Below are positions 8,191-17,102 of a stretch of 33,227 nt of DNA, in pieces. The stretch spans positions 1 to 33,227 of the forward strand of contig JASHOT010000080.1 in assembly GCA_030040965.1 (NCBI GenBank). The letters are read 5' to 3'. Under the pieces are notes generated by a model, which worked only from the letters and a program-made list of their open reading frames with translations, did no database searches and was not told the DNA's origin. The translations under genes were made by a program, and so were the position numbers. Position 1 is the stretch's first letter. Each line of letters opens with the position of its first letter. This DNA is from Candidatus Sulfotelmatobacter sp. (GTDB lineage Bacteria; Acidobacteriota; Terriglobia; Terriglobales; Acidobacteriaceae).

Positions 8191-10767
8191 TTACCGCAAT
8201 CCCTCGACCAAATAGAGCTGGCTCAGAACGTTGAAGCAGGAATAGGCATAGTACTTGCCGTCGGGAGTGAACGCCGCTGCCACAAACACAACCCCGGCCG
8301 GGTCCGATGGCCCGATTTTCCGGAACAACTCGCGGCGTCCGCTTGCCAGGTCCACGCGCATCACATCCGCCGAATAGCTGCCGAGCACGCCAACCAGCGC
8401 CGAGCGCCCATCGGGCGACACAGAGAAGATTGTCTCGTCGGGATGAATGCCTGGAACCGGCCGGGGCGCTCCCTGACCATCCACGGGATACAGCGCCACC
8501 GAATCCGAAGATCCAAACACGAACCTTCCGTCCGCAGCAGGGACGAATCCGCTCACTCCCTCGGGAGAAATCGCACGCGCCGTTCCCGAATCGATCGCTT
8601 GCACGTAGATGCGCGCCTTGTGACCCGGCTCCGTGCCGGTAAATACAACATTCTTGCCATCCGGGAGAAAACGAGCGGAACTCCGGTCGATGGAATCATG
8701 CGTGATCTGCCTGCTCTCCCCGGGACCAAGAGGAATCAGAAAAAGCTGGCGCGGAATGTGCAAGGTAAGAGACGACAGCACCCATTTCATGTCGGGCGAA
8801 AAATCGTAACCCTCGCCGTCGCCAACCCGTTCGGGCGCGGCGCCGTCGCTTCCGCGGACATAAACGTCGTAATCAGGCCCACTATGAGCACCTTCATCAT
8901 CCAGCAGCACCTGCTCGCCGTCCCGTGAAATGGTGGAAGCGGCGCTCCAGTTCTCAATGGTGACGTCGTGTTCTTCATTATGACCGGGTCCGCGAGCGTA
9001 GGTCTGGACTCGAAAAATGTTCTGCCCAAGAAGAACGCGCCCATCGCGGGCAATATCGTAGAGGGTTGGGGTGCCCGGGATTCGGTCGACCACACGGGTA
9101 CGGCCTGAAAGATCGGCTGCCCAGAGCTGAAACTTGATGCTTTCTTCTGCGCTGGTGAACCAGACTTCCTTACCCGAGGGAGCCCAATGAATTTCTTCAA
9201 TGCTCGACTGCCGAGGGGACAGAGCGCGCTTTCGGCCGGAAGAATCTACCATCACTACATTGCCCGCGTTGTCTCCGAAGGTGGGATACTCGGCGAATGC
9301 CACCCAGTCTCCCCGGGGCGAGACGCGCACGTTGCTTAACCAACCAGTGGTGCCTTCATACAGGACGTGGCCGATCGGGTACTCAATGCGAAAGTGTCCG
9401 TCCTCGTAATGGACCACGGCGATCTGGTTACCTGGCCCCCAATCTGCGTCTACGACGTCGCTCAGCACAGGACGCGGAGCTGCGCCGGTTAGCGGGGCTC
9501 GCGCCAGCACGCCGACTCTGACATTACGACCAAGATCTCGTCGCTGCTGAATCAGGAGCATCTCTCCAGTGAAAGAAATGGATTCGAGATCGGCATCTTT
9601 CAGGCCGAGGCTTACCGGGGAGTGACTGTCGGGCGCGAGCGAAAAAAGTTCGGTCTGTATCCCGATGTGTGCCGAGCTATAGATGATCGTTCGCTGGTCG
9701 GGGGCGAAGTGGGCAGACGAGATGAACTCGCGCCCAAACGTGAGCTGACGATAGCTCGCCGGCTCCGCCGAAGGGGCGTTCTCGCGAACGACAAGTAGTA
9801 CCACGGCCACAAGGAGGATGCCGATCACTCCCAGCAGCGCGGGAACGAGCCAGCGTTTTCGGTGTGTCGGCGCGGCGATCTCCGGTCTAGACATCGCCGT
9901 CGCAGATGAGGAAACTGAGGGCAAGGACTCCAAAGCGAACGCAATGTCACGCGCAGACTGAAAGCGTGCCGCGGGGTCTTTTTCGAGACAGTGGTGAACA
10001 ATGCGCTCCAGCATCGGCGGAACATCGCGTCCGGTGGTGGCCAGATCCGGAGGTTCTTCCTTGAGGATTGAGCTGATGGTGTCGGCCGTGGTGTCGCCGC
10101 GAAATGCGTGCCTGCCACTGATCATCTCGTAGAGCACGGCGCCGAAACTGAAGATGTCGGAGCGTGCGTCAATCGCGGCTCCGCGGCATTGCTCGGGCGA
10201 CATGTAACCGAGCGTTCCCAGCAGCACGCCGCGACCGGTCACGGAATCCAGTGTCGCCTGCGAGGACACGCCTCCGCTCGGTTCCGTCATGGTCAGCTTG
10301 GCCAGGCCGAAGTCGAGAATCTTCACGTGACCTTCGCGGGTGATGAAGATGTTTTCCGGCTTGAGATCGCGATGGAAGATGCCGTGGTCGTGCGCCGCGG
10401 CCAGCCCGCGTGCAGTCTGGAGTGCATAGTCGACCGCTTTGCGCACGGGCAACGCGCCTTCTGTCAGGCGCCCTCGCAGGGTTTCGCCGGCGAGCAGTTC
10501 GGAAACGATGTAAGGGGAATTGTCCTGGCTGCCAACGTCGAACACCGCCAGAATATTGGGATGATTCAGTGCAGCAGTGGCTCGCGCTTCCTGCTCGAAG
10601 CGGCGCAGACGGTCCCAATCCGGTGCAGAGCCCGAAGGCAGAACCTTGATCGCCACTTCGCGTCCCAAGCGAGGATCGCGCGCGCGGTAGACCTCGCCCA
10701 TGCCGCCGGAGCCGATCGCCGACTGAATCTCATAAGGGCCGAGTTTTGCGCCAGACGCCAAACCCAT
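8191..10767 (-). CDS. membrane Ser/Thr protein kinase with TolB-like propeller C-terminus
   Basis: About 858 aa. The N-terminal Hanks-type kinase has the glycine loop GSGGMGEVY (19-27), lysine K41 in VAIKVL, E60, HRDLKPEN with catalytic D134, DFG with D152, and GTLGYMSPEQ. A single membrane helix (WLVPALLGVIGILLVAVVLL, about residue 305) follows. The rest is a WD40/TolB-like propeller with repeated SPDGR and SPRGDW turns, probably extracytoplasmic. This kinase-TM-propeller form is common in Acidobacteria. A GTG at 10821 would add 18 residues, but ATG at 10767 (MGLASGAKLGPYEI) fits the usual kinase start and lies just after a TATAAT box. No Shine-Dalgarno sequence is seen. It is the last gene of the minus-strand group from ubiX, but separated from its upstream neighbour by 222 bp. 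Confidence 0.9.
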   Translation of the reverse strand: MGLASGAKLGPYEIQSAIGSGGMGEVYRARDPRLGREVAIKVLPSGSAPDWDRLRRFEQEARATAALNHPNILAVFDVGSQDNSPYIVSELLAGETLRGRLTEGALPVRKAVDYALQTARGLAAAHDHGIFHRDLKPENIFITREGHVKILDFGLAKLTMTEPSGGVSSQATLDSVTGRGVLLGTLGYMSPEQCRGAAIDARSDIFSFGAVLYEMISGRHAFRGDTTADTISSILKEEPPDLATTGRDVPPMLERIVHHCLEKDPAARFQSARDIAFALESLPSVSSSATAMSRPEIAAPTHRKRWLVPALLGVIGILLVAVVLLVVRENAPSAEPASYRQLTFGREFISSAHFAPDQRTIIYSSAHIGIQTELFSLAPDSHSPVSLGLKDADLESISFTGEMLLIQQRRDLGRNVRVGVLARAPLTGAAPRPVLSDVVDADWGPGNQIAVVHYEDGHFRIEYPIGHVLYEGTTGWLSNVRVSPRGDWVAFAEYPTFGDNAGNVVMVDSSGRKRALSPRQSSIEEIHWAPSGKEVWFTSAEESIKFQLWAADLSGRTRVVDRIPGTPTLYDIARDGRVLLGQNIFRVQTYARGPGHNEEHDVTIENWSAASTISRDGEQVLLDDEGAHSGPDYDVYVRGSDGAAPERVGDGEGYDFSPDMKWVLSSLTLHIPRQLFLIPLGPGESRQITHDSIDRSSARFLPDGKNVVFTGTEPGHKARIYVQAIDSGTARAISPEGVSGFVPAADGRFVFGSSDSVALYPVDGQGAPRPVPGIHPDETIFSVSPDGRSALVGVLGSYSADVMRVDLASGRRELFRKIGPSDPAGVVFVAAAFTPDGKYYAYSCFNVLSQLYLVEGLR

Positions 10768-10779
10768 GCGTTGCGCGCC

Positions 10780-10785
10780 ATTATA
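10780..10785 (-). promoter_or_regulatory. candidate -10 box for the Ser/Thr kinase gene
   Basis: On the minus strand this reads TATAAT, a perfect -10 hexamer. The -35 position 17 bp upstream (ATTCCA) is weak. Transcription would begin about six bases before the ATG at 10767, giving an almost leaderless mRNA, which agrees with the missing Shine-Dalgarno sequence. Confidence 0.4.
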
Positions 10786-10989
10786 ACGTGCGCGACTGCG
10801 CGTGGAATTAGCCCCAGGCACTTACCGGTCGGACAGTGAATGTGGAACAAGTGCTGAAGATACTCGGATGCCCGACAAACCCAATGAAGACTTCATCACG
10901 CTCACCATCGTAGGGAATGCGCGGCACCATTTAAACCGCCGAGACCTGCAGCCATTGCGTCTTCCACGACTCCAATGCACGCGCTCTCA

Positions 10990-11868
10990 CTAACGCGTCG
11001 CGACCAATTCCGGAACCCCCGCAAGCTCTTCGTGCTCTTCGTCGCTCAAGCGCAGAGATGCCGCGGCCACGTTCTGTTCCAGGTGTTCCAACGAAGATGT
11101 TCCAGGGATCGGCAGCATTACCGGAGACCGCTTCAACAGCCAGGCCAGGGCTACCTGCGTCCGGCCGGCGTGATGTGCTTTCGCCACCTGATCGAGCACT
11201 TCACCTGCAACCCTCCCTGCACCAAGCGGGAACCACGGGATGAACGCTATTCCGTTACGCTCACAATAGTCGACCACGTAATCCCATTCGCGATCGGCAA
11301 AACTGAAGCGATTCTGGACAGAAACGATCGGAACGATCCGGCGAGCCCGCTCGACATACTCCTGGTTAACATTCGATAACCCGACCGCGCGGATTTTGCC
11401 CTCACGCTTCAACTCAGCCAAGGTTTCAATAGACACATCAAAAGACACGACATTGTCCGGAGCGTGCAGTTGATACACGTCAATTCGGTCGAGACGCAGT
11501 CTCTTCAGGCTCCCCGCGACTGCCTTGCGCAAGTGATCGGGAGTAGCGTTGTGGGTCCATTGGCCGGGTCCAGGACGCTCCCATCCACCTTTTGTTGCGA
11601 GGACCAGGTCCGAGGGGTAAGGAAATAACGCTTCTGCGATTAACTCCTCGCTGACATACGGCCCGTAGGAGTCGGCAGTGTCGATGAAATTGACACCGAG
11701 TTCCACCGCACGCCGCAGCACAGCAACCGCGGCTTTACGATCTGCTGGCGGACCCCAAATGCCTGGGCCGGTCAGGCGCATCGCGCCATAACCAAGGCGG
11801 TGTGCGGAGAGTTCGTTTCCTAGCGTGACAGTTCCAGCTTGACTTGCGGAGACTTCATTCTTACGCAT
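10990..11868 (-). CDS. aldo/keto reductase family oxidoreductase
   Basis: 292 aa, a typical length for a bacterial NADPH-dependent aldo/keto reductase (TIM barrel). The catalytic tetrad is visible: D63 and Y68 (FIDTADSYG), K93 (ATKGG) and H135 (YQLHAPD). Late segments VQNRFSFADREWDYVVDYC and PIPGTSSLEHLEQN match the cofactor-binding region. It should reduce aldehydes or ketones in the cytosol; the physiological substrate is not predictable. The ATG has an excellent Shine-Dalgarno sequence (GGAGGT, 8 bases upstream), with a second, out-of-frame ATG between. A -10-like TACAAT lies at 11899-11904. It lies between the DUF4139 and kinase genes on the same strand with gaps over 100 bp, so it is probably its own unit. 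Confidence 0.93.
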   Translation of the reverse strand: MRKNEVSASQAGTVTLGNELSAHRLGYGAMRLTGPGIWGPPADRKAAVAVLRRAVELGVNFIDTADSYGPYVSEELIAEALFPYPSDLVLATKGGWERPGPGQWTHNATPDHLRKAVAGSLKRLRLDRIDVYQLHAPDNVVSFDVSIETLAELKREGKIRAVGLSNVNQEYVERARRIVPIVSVQNRFSFADREWDYVVDYCERNGIAFIPWFPLGAGRVAGEVLDQVAKAHHAGRTQVALAWLLKRSPVMLPIPGTSSLEHLEQNVAAASLRLSDEEHEELAGVPELVATR

Positions 11869-11898
11869 GATTCATACCTCCAGGATTAATTGCCGTTT

Positions 11899-11904
11899 AT
11901 TGTA
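11899..11904 (-). promoter_or_regulatory. candidate -10 box for the aldo/keto reductase gene
   Basis: On the minus strand this reads TACAAT (5 of 6 match). A start site about 7 bases on would give a leader of roughly 24 bases containing the GGAGGT ribosome-binding site. The -35 region is poor, so confidence is low. Confidence 0.3.
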
Positions 11905-12000
11905 AGACCCGCTTCTGCATTGGATGACGCGGGGCGGCGTTCGGCGTCGGCAACAGATGTCTCGAGGGAGAAAAATCAAGCACAAAACACCAGTTCCGGC

Positions 12001-13527
12001 TCACCAGCTGTAATGCGCCGTGTAGGTAATCGTTTTTTCCGCGTCGGGCGCGAGCGTGACCGGAAATTCGATTGTCTTGCTGTCGGTCTTGTTGAAGGGA
12101 TCGGAGTGCGTGGGAATCTCCCAGTTCATCCAGCGATAGAGATGCTCGACCACGCGAATGTCGACCGGCTCTTTTTTGTGGTTGCGCAACTTGATTTCGA
12201 AAGACTCGTCGAGCATGTGTTTGTTGTTGTCGACCTTGTAGTCGGTGCGGCGGCGCTCGCCGACAAGATCAAATGCGCTGCCGGTATAGACGCGAACTTT
12301 TTCGTCGCGCGGCGTGTGATCGATAACGTTCTCTCCGGTGAACTCCATCTGTCCGTCGTCGTTGCGGCGATAGAAGCGCACCCGGCCCTTGGGAAGCGGC
12401 ATGCCCAGATGATTGGCGTCAGAGTTGGCGAACTCGCGCATCACCCAGACCTTGGGATTCGATTCCGTGCCGTACTCAGAGTTGTTACGGATCATCTCGA
12501 TGTTCCAGCCGTTATAGCGGTTGGGATCAATCTTCAATCCGTCGTAAATGTAAAGTTGCTTCGTCGCGACATTGTTGGCGCGCACGAACTCGACTTGCTT
12601 GGTTTCACGATCATGCAGCGTGGTGGTACGAGCGAGCGAGTAGAGGTGATATTCATCGAAGGCTTTCTCAGTAACCGGCGGCTGCATGCCACCGCCGATT
12701 CCGCCTATGGGACCTGCCATTGAGTACGCACGCATATCCGCTTGCCCGTTCTGAACTTTATTCACATCCCCGGCCATCAGCTTGATGCGCGCGTTCTCAA
12801 AGTCTTTGCCGCTCTGGTTATCCATCGTGACCCAGCCGACGATGTCAACCACATCGCCTTTTTCCGGTGCAACGATGTTGTAGTCCGCCTGCCAGGTCAG
12901 GCCCCCGGTCACGTAGGAAAGTTCGGCAAGCATCGAACCGGATTTATCGGAGCCGAGCAGCCATTGCAGCGTGGGCTTAAGCACGGTGTCATCGGCGAGC
13001 GCGGGAAACTCGGGCGTGCCCGGAAGGCCGAAGCGCACCTTGCCTTCAACCTCGACGATGGGCTGGCTGTTTTGCGCAAACGTCATCTGGCTTTGATAGT
13101 ACTGATTGCCGTAGCGGCTCTGGGCCATCACGTCATGCGGAACGTAACCGCTGCGAATGATCGTGCCGCGAACGATGGTCTGCCTGTCTCCCGTCTGCAC
13201 GAGAAAGTCGATGGTCTTTCCTTCGTAGAGCGAAAGCAGCAGCCCCTCCGATAAAGGATCCGCGCGGTAATTCTGTTCCAGAACCTGTAGCGGCCGTTTG
13301 CCGCTCGGGTCGCGCAGAATGACTGAGTCCGGTTCGAGATGGGCCGTAATATCGGTGAGCCGCACGCTGGTAGTTCCGGCTTTCAACTCCAAAGGAACTT
13401 GCTGACGGACTACGGCGAAGTCCTGGTTGTAGATGGTAAGTGACGGGTTGGGCGCCTCATCGGCAGCCACCGAAAGCAGACAGAGAACGATAAGAACGGT
13501 CACGAGAAAAGACGGGTGGCGATTCAC
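12001..13527 (-). CDS. secreted DUF4139 domain-containing protein
   Basis: 508 aa from the GTG at 13525-13527. That GTG is preceded by a perfect GGAGGT (13532-13537) with a short spacer and is followed directly by a signal peptide (VNRHPSFLVTVLIVLCLLSVAADE). The frame is open 32 codons further upstream to 13623, but that part lacks the features of a real N-terminus. The mature protein is beta-rich. Its start (LTIYNQDFAVVRQQVPLEL) and the C-terminal half, with VGWVTMDNQSGKDFENA and the ending LAPDAEKTITYTAHYSW, match DUF4139, a family of mucoidy-inhibitor-A-like exported proteins of unknown role. It lies downstream of the ubiX-like gene on the same strand, 283 bp away. Confidence 0.85.
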   Translation of the reverse strand: MNRHPSFLVTVLIVLCLLSVAADEAPNPSLTIYNQDFAVVRQQVPLELKAGTTSVRLTDITAHLEPDSVILRDPSGKRPLQVLEQNYRADPLSEGLLLSLYEGKTIDFLVQTGDRQTIVRGTIIRSGYVPHDVMAQSRYGNQYYQSQMTFAQNSQPIVEVEGKVRFGLPGTPEFPALADDTVLKPTLQWLLGSDKSGSMLAELSYVTGGLTWQADYNIVAPEKGDVVDIVGWVTMDNQSGKDFENARIKLMAGDVNKVQNGQADMRAYSMAGPIGGIGGGMQPPVTEKAFDEYHLYSLARTTTLHDRETKQVEFVRANNVATKQLYIYDGLKIDPNRYNGWNIEMIRNNSEYGTESNPKVWVMREFANSDANHLGMPLPKGRVRFYRRNDDGQMEFTGENVIDHTPRDEKVRVYTGSAFDLVGERRRTDYKVDNNKHMLDESFEIKLRNHKKEPVDIRVVEHLYRWMNWEIPTHSDPFNKTDSKTIEFPVTLAPDAEKTITYTAHYSW

Positions 13528-13810
13528 GTACACCTCCGAGCGGAGCGTTGTTTCGAAGCCTAGCTCCGATAGAACGCGCGCGGGAGTGACGATTGCAGCA
13601 CGGATTTGGGTGAAATATTGCATAATCCGTACGTTTTGGGTTGTCGCATTTCGTCTTGTGTTCGCTTTTTAGGTACGCCATCCCCCTGGACATGTCCGGC
13701 GGGCATCTGCCGCCAGCACCTTTGGCTCACTACACTGAAATCCTCCCCTTGCTGTGCCGATGAATGTAGGGCAGGAACTTTCTTGCCTTACGCGCCAAGT
13801 TATTGAGCGA

Positions 13811-14440
13811 TCAGCCTTTCCAGCGGAAGGCGTCGGGCTGCGGGAGCCCCAGATGAGCCAGCACGCGATAGGCAAACTCGCGGGCCATTTCATCTAAGGA
13901 AGCAGGCCGGAAATAGTAGGCGGGAACGAGAGGAAAGATGGTCGCCCCGGCATCGGCAGCGCGGTACATGTTGCGAATGTGAATTTTGTTGAGCGGCGTC
14001 TCGCGGACGCAGAGCAGCAGCGGGCGGCGCTCCTTGAGCGTGACATCGGCGGCGCGCTCGATCAGATGTGACGCAATGCCGTTGGCGATGCGGGCCAGAG
14101 TGCCGACGCTGCAAGGCAGTACGACCATGGCGTCGGAAGGGTAAGAACCGCTGGCTACATTGGCGCCGATGTCGTCGTTGGATTGCAGTTGAATCTTGCG
14201 CGATACCGGGGCTTTTTTCCCGGAGCTACCAAGAATCTGTTCGACGAGATTGGAGCGGCCCTTGATCTCGACTTCTTCAGCCATGACGCGCAGAGCGCTG
14301 TCGGAGGCGATGAAGTTGACGGTTTGAATGCGATCGTCCTGATCGAGCGCGAGCAGCAGGTGGCGCAGAAAAATGGCTCCGCTGGCGCCGGTCGTGGCGA
14401 CGATCAGGTTTTGCGGCGGCTTGTGAACGGATTGAAGCAC
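13811..14440 (-). CDS. ubiX: UbiX-like flavin prenyltransferase
   Basis: About 209 aa. Family signatures are the FMN-binding NLIVATTGASGAIF near the N-terminus, a central MVVLPCSVGTLARIANGIA, and the PLLLCVRETPLNKIHIRNM and GATIFPLVPAYYFRP segments. UbiX links dimethylallyl phosphate to reduced FMN, making the prenylated FMN used by UbiD-type decarboxylases. No ubiD lies in this window. The frame is open to a GTG at 14536, but the extra 32 residues are low in complexity. GTG at 14440 gives the normal family length and places the FMN motif at about residue 14. Neither start has a clear Shine-Dalgarno sequence, so the start is uncertain. It diverges from the ChaN-like gene. Confidence 0.85.
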   Translation of the reverse strand: MLQSVHKPPQNLIVATTGASGAIFLRHLLLALDQDDRIQTVNFIASDSALRVMAEEVEIKGRSNLVEQILGSSGKKAPVSRKIQLQSNDDIGANVASGSYPSDAMVVLPCSVGTLARIANGIASHLIERAADVTLKERRPLLLCVRETPLNKIHIRNMYRAADAGATIFPLVPAYYFRPASLDEMAREFAYRVLAHLGLPQPDAFRWKG

Positions 14441-14585
14441 GAAATCTGGAGCATAGGGAGTCGTAGAAGAAGAAGTCAAGAAGGCGGGTAAGTCCCCAGT
14501 TCTGGCAAAGGCGGCCGGAAGTGGGCACCCAATCACTTCCCGCCGCTCGAGGATCGTGAAGGGTGCGTGCGCAGCCTGGGCCAGG

Positions 14586-14606
14586 AGCTAAGAGCTAGAA
14601 GCTAGA
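14586..14606 (+). repeat. three tandem 7-bp repeats before the ChaN-like start codon
   Basis: AGCTAAG, AGCTAGA and AGCTAGA lie end to end and stop two bases before the ATG at 14609. They take the place where a Shine-Dalgarno sequence would be expected; only a weak AGAAG is present within them. Confidence 0.7.
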
Positions 14607-14608
14607 CA

Positions 14609-16204
14609 ATGGCGTCCACGTCAAATCTCCGATCACGGCGAAGCGCGGTGCAACTGCAGGCGCTGGCCGGAGTAGAGCGTGAAATCCGCGCTCAGGATTC
14701 GCACAATCGCCGTAAATATCTGCGCGAGTTCAGCGAAGCATTCCGCAGCTACGAATCGGTGCTCGATTCCAATCAGCTGCAGGATACGGTTCGCGCGGCC
14801 GACGTGGTGCTGGTCGGCGACTATCATGCTCTGCCGGCCGCCCAGCGCTGCGCCGCGTCGTTGCTGGAACAGCGCGCGCTGGCCGGCGATCGGCCGGTGG
14901 TTCTGGGCGTGGAGACCATCTTTTCGCGCGATCAGCATATTCTCGACGAGTGGTGGTGCCGCGAAATTGACGAGAGCGAACTGCGCCAGCGCATTCGCTT
15001 CGATCTTGACTGGGGATACGACTGGGCTCCATTTCACGATCTGTTGGTCGCGGCGCGCGATCACGCCGAGGCATTGTACGGACTCGATTGCATGCCGCGC
15101 GAAGACCTGCGCAAGATTGGAGCTCGCGACCGGCATGCCGCGGCCAAGATCGCCGAGATTCGCGAGCGCCATCCCGATGCGGTGATTTTTGTCCTGTTTG
15201 GTGAGTCGCATCTGGCGCCCGGGCACCTGCCGCGCGCCCTGGCCGAACAATTGCCTGAGACGAAGACTCTCACCGTGTTGCAAAACGTCGACGCGCTTTA
15301 CTGGCGCGCCGCGGGAGAACGGGCCGACAAGATCGAAGGCGTTCGCGTGGACGAAAAAGTTGTCTGCTTGTTCAACGCCACGCCGCTGGAAAAATACGAA
15401 AGCTATCGCCTGTTTCTCGATCAGTGGAGCCGATGCGAGGATGGTCCGGATTTCGCGCCCACGATCTATAACCTGATCGACAGCCTCGCCAGCTTTCTCG
15501 AAATCAATCGCTACTCGCACCACAACGGAACGCAGCCGAAATTTCTGGTGGATATGCTGCCGGAGGTCTACGGGCATTCGTCCATCACTCTGCTTGAGCG
15601 CCTGCTTTCGCGACGCGGCGTCAGAGAAGAAGAACTTGCCTGGATGCTGGCAGCGATTGATGAGCGCGGCAGCTCCTATTTGCCGCAGGTGAATGCGTTC
15701 TATGTTCGCGAGCTGCAGATCATGCACGCCGCCGAAGACGCGACTCGCTTTCTGCATCACGCCTGCCAGGGCTTGCCGCGCCGGATGAAGGGCGGTTATT
15801 CCGGCAGCGGCGAGAGCGGGGAGCGCAGAGCCGCAGACGAATTCTATGCCTGCGTGGTGGAGCACGCGGTCGCTTATTTCGGATCGCGCGTGCTGCATCC
15901 CTCGCGGCCGGCGGCGGATGATGGCGATCTGCCGCAATTGTCACGCGCTGCCTTGGAGAAAGCCGCGCAAGCAGCCAACCACACGGACAGGGCAAAGTTC
16001 GACGCTGCGGCACAGCGCTGGGGATTCCGCATTGGCAGCCGTATTTATGACGCCTACCTCGCCGGAAAGGTCGGGCCGCGAACCCTGCGCCGGCTTTTTC
16101 TGGCGCATCTCGACGAGCCCGGCCTTGCGCGCAAAGTATGCACCGCGGTGCTGGCCAAGCTGCGCGCTTACTCGCGTCCGCTGGCGCGCGCCGCTCACGC
16201 CTGA
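14609..16204 (+). CDS. ChaN/EreA-like (haem-binding uptake fold) cytoplasmic protein with extra C-terminal domain
   Basis: 531 aa. Residues about 40-260 match the ChaN/Tiki/EreA-like fold: VVLVGDYHALP with D71 and H73, VVLGVETIF with E102, and FVLFGESHLAPGHLP with E199 and H201, in the family order. ChaN proteins bind haem and are usually exported lipoproteins of about 280 aa. This one has no signal peptide or lipobox and is nearly twice as long. The C-terminal half (about 270-531) is mostly helical and I do not recognise it. Catalysis (as in erythromycin esterase relatives) or haem binding are both possible. The short tandem repeats just upstream replace a normal ribosome-binding site. larB follows 122 bp later on the same strand. 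Confidence 0.75.
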   Translation: MASTSNLRSRRSAVQLQALAGVEREIRAQDSHNRRKYLREFSEAFRSYESVLDSNQLQDTVRAADVVLVGDYHALPAAQRCAASLLEQRALAGDRPVVLGVETIFSRDQHILDEWWCREIDESELRQRIRFDLDWGYDWAPFHDLLVAARDHAEALYGLDCMPREDLRKIGARDRHAAAKIAEIRERHPDAVIFVLFGESHLAPGHLPRALAEQLPETKTLTVLQNVDALYWRAAGERADKIEGVRVDEKVVCLFNATPLEKYESYRLFLDQWSRCEDGPDFAPTIYNLIDSLASFLEINRYSHHNGTQPKFLVDMLPEVYGHSSITLLERLLSRRGVREEELAWMLAAIDERGSSYLPQVNAFYVRELQIMHAAEDATRFLHHACQGLPRRMKGGYSGSGESGERRAADEFYACVVEHAVAYFGSRVLHPSRPAADDGDLPQLSRAALEKAAQAANHTDRAKFDAAAQRWGFRIGSRIYDAYLAGKVGPRTLRRLFLAHLDEPGLARKVCTAVLAKLRAYSRPLARAAHA

Positions 16205-16326
16205 CGTGAGGCGTGAGTAAGTCCGGCGACTTCGCGATTGTTCATCCACAAGCGGCTCCAATTCCTCCCAGATGCTAATCTAAGGATTCGCGTCTGCATG
16301 CCGATTGCTGACCGCAGAGTGCTCTT

Positions 16327-17076
16327 GTGAACGCCGCATCCATCCGCCAACTCTTTGAACAAGTGCGCGGGAGAAAACTCTCTCCGGACGAGGCCGTCGA
16401 TCGCCTTCGTCATTTGCCTTTTGAGGATCTCGGGTTTGCCAAAGTCGATCATCACCGCGCCCTGCGTGCGGGGATGCCGGAGGTGATTCTCGGGGAAGGC
16501 AAGACGCCGGCGCAGGTGGCGGCAATTTTTGCGCGACTGGCAAAGCATGGCAGCAATGTTCTGGCGACGCGCGCCAATGAAAAGCAGTTTGCCGCGGTGA
16601 AGCGAAAGGTCCGTGGCGTGGAATACCGCGAGCTTGGCCGCGCGATCGTCTTGCATCGTGACGCGAGCAACTACGGCAAAGGTGTAATCGCGGTTGTTTC
16701 TGCTGGGACGAGCGACATCCCGGTCGCCGAAGAGGCAGTAGTCACCGCTGAAGTCATGGGCAACGACGTGGAGCACTTCTACGACGTTGGCGTCGCCGGA
16801 ATCCACCGCCTTCTGGCCAATCGCGAGGCGCTGACCAGGGCGCGCGTGGTCATCGTTTGCGCCGGCATGGAAGGCGCGTTGCCCAGTGTTGTCGGCGGTT
16901 TGGTTGGCGTGCCTGTGATTGCGGTCCCGACGAGCATCGGCTATGGCGCGTCATTCAAAGGAATGGCCGCGCTGCTCGGGATGCTCAACTCCTGCGCGTC
17001 GAACGTGAGTGTGGTCAACATCGATAACGGATTCGGTGCGGGCTATGTCGCCTCGCTCATCAACCGGTTGCCTTGA
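16327..17076 (+). CDS. larB: LarB, pyridinium-3,5-biscarboxylic acid mononucleotide synthase
   Basis: 249 aa, normal for LarB. The C-terminal two thirds has the PurE-like fold: [18 protein letters not shown] (S125-D130), [52 protein letters not shown] and the closing [19 protein letters not shown]. The N-terminal part ([21 protein letters not shown]) is also typical. LarB carboxylates and hydrolyses nicotinic acid adenine dinucleotide in the first step of nickel-pincer nucleotide synthesis, used by lactate racemase and related enzymes. LarC and LarE are not in this window. It starts at GTG 16327 without a strong Shine-Dalgarno sequence. The next gene starts 26 bp after its stop, so the two are probably co-transcribed. 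Confidence 0.93.
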   Translation: MNAASIRQLFEQVRGRKLSPDEAVDRLRHLPFEDLGFAKVDHHRALRAGMPEVILGEGKTPAQVAAIFARLAKHGSNVLATRANEKQFAAVKRKVRGVEYRELGRAIVLHRDASNYGKGVIAVVSAGTSDIPVAEEAVVTAEVMGNDVEHFYDVGVAGIHRLLANREALTRARVVIVCAGMEGALPSVVGGLVGVPVIAVPTSIGYGASFKGMAALLGMLNSCASNVSVVNIDNGFGAGYVASLINRLP

Positions 17077-17102
17077 GAATCAGGACGAGACAGGGAGGTA
17101 CC

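Noticed and set aside
14633-15937. 434-codon frame on the minus strand inside the ChaN-like gene
   Set aside because: Its translation resembles no family and the plus-strand frame has conserved motifs throughout.
16194-16217. Inverted repeat CTCACGCCT/AGGCGTGAG across the stop codon of the ChaN-like gene
   Set aside because: No T tract follows, so it is not a convincing intrinsic terminator; may be chance or a weak mRNA 3' stem.
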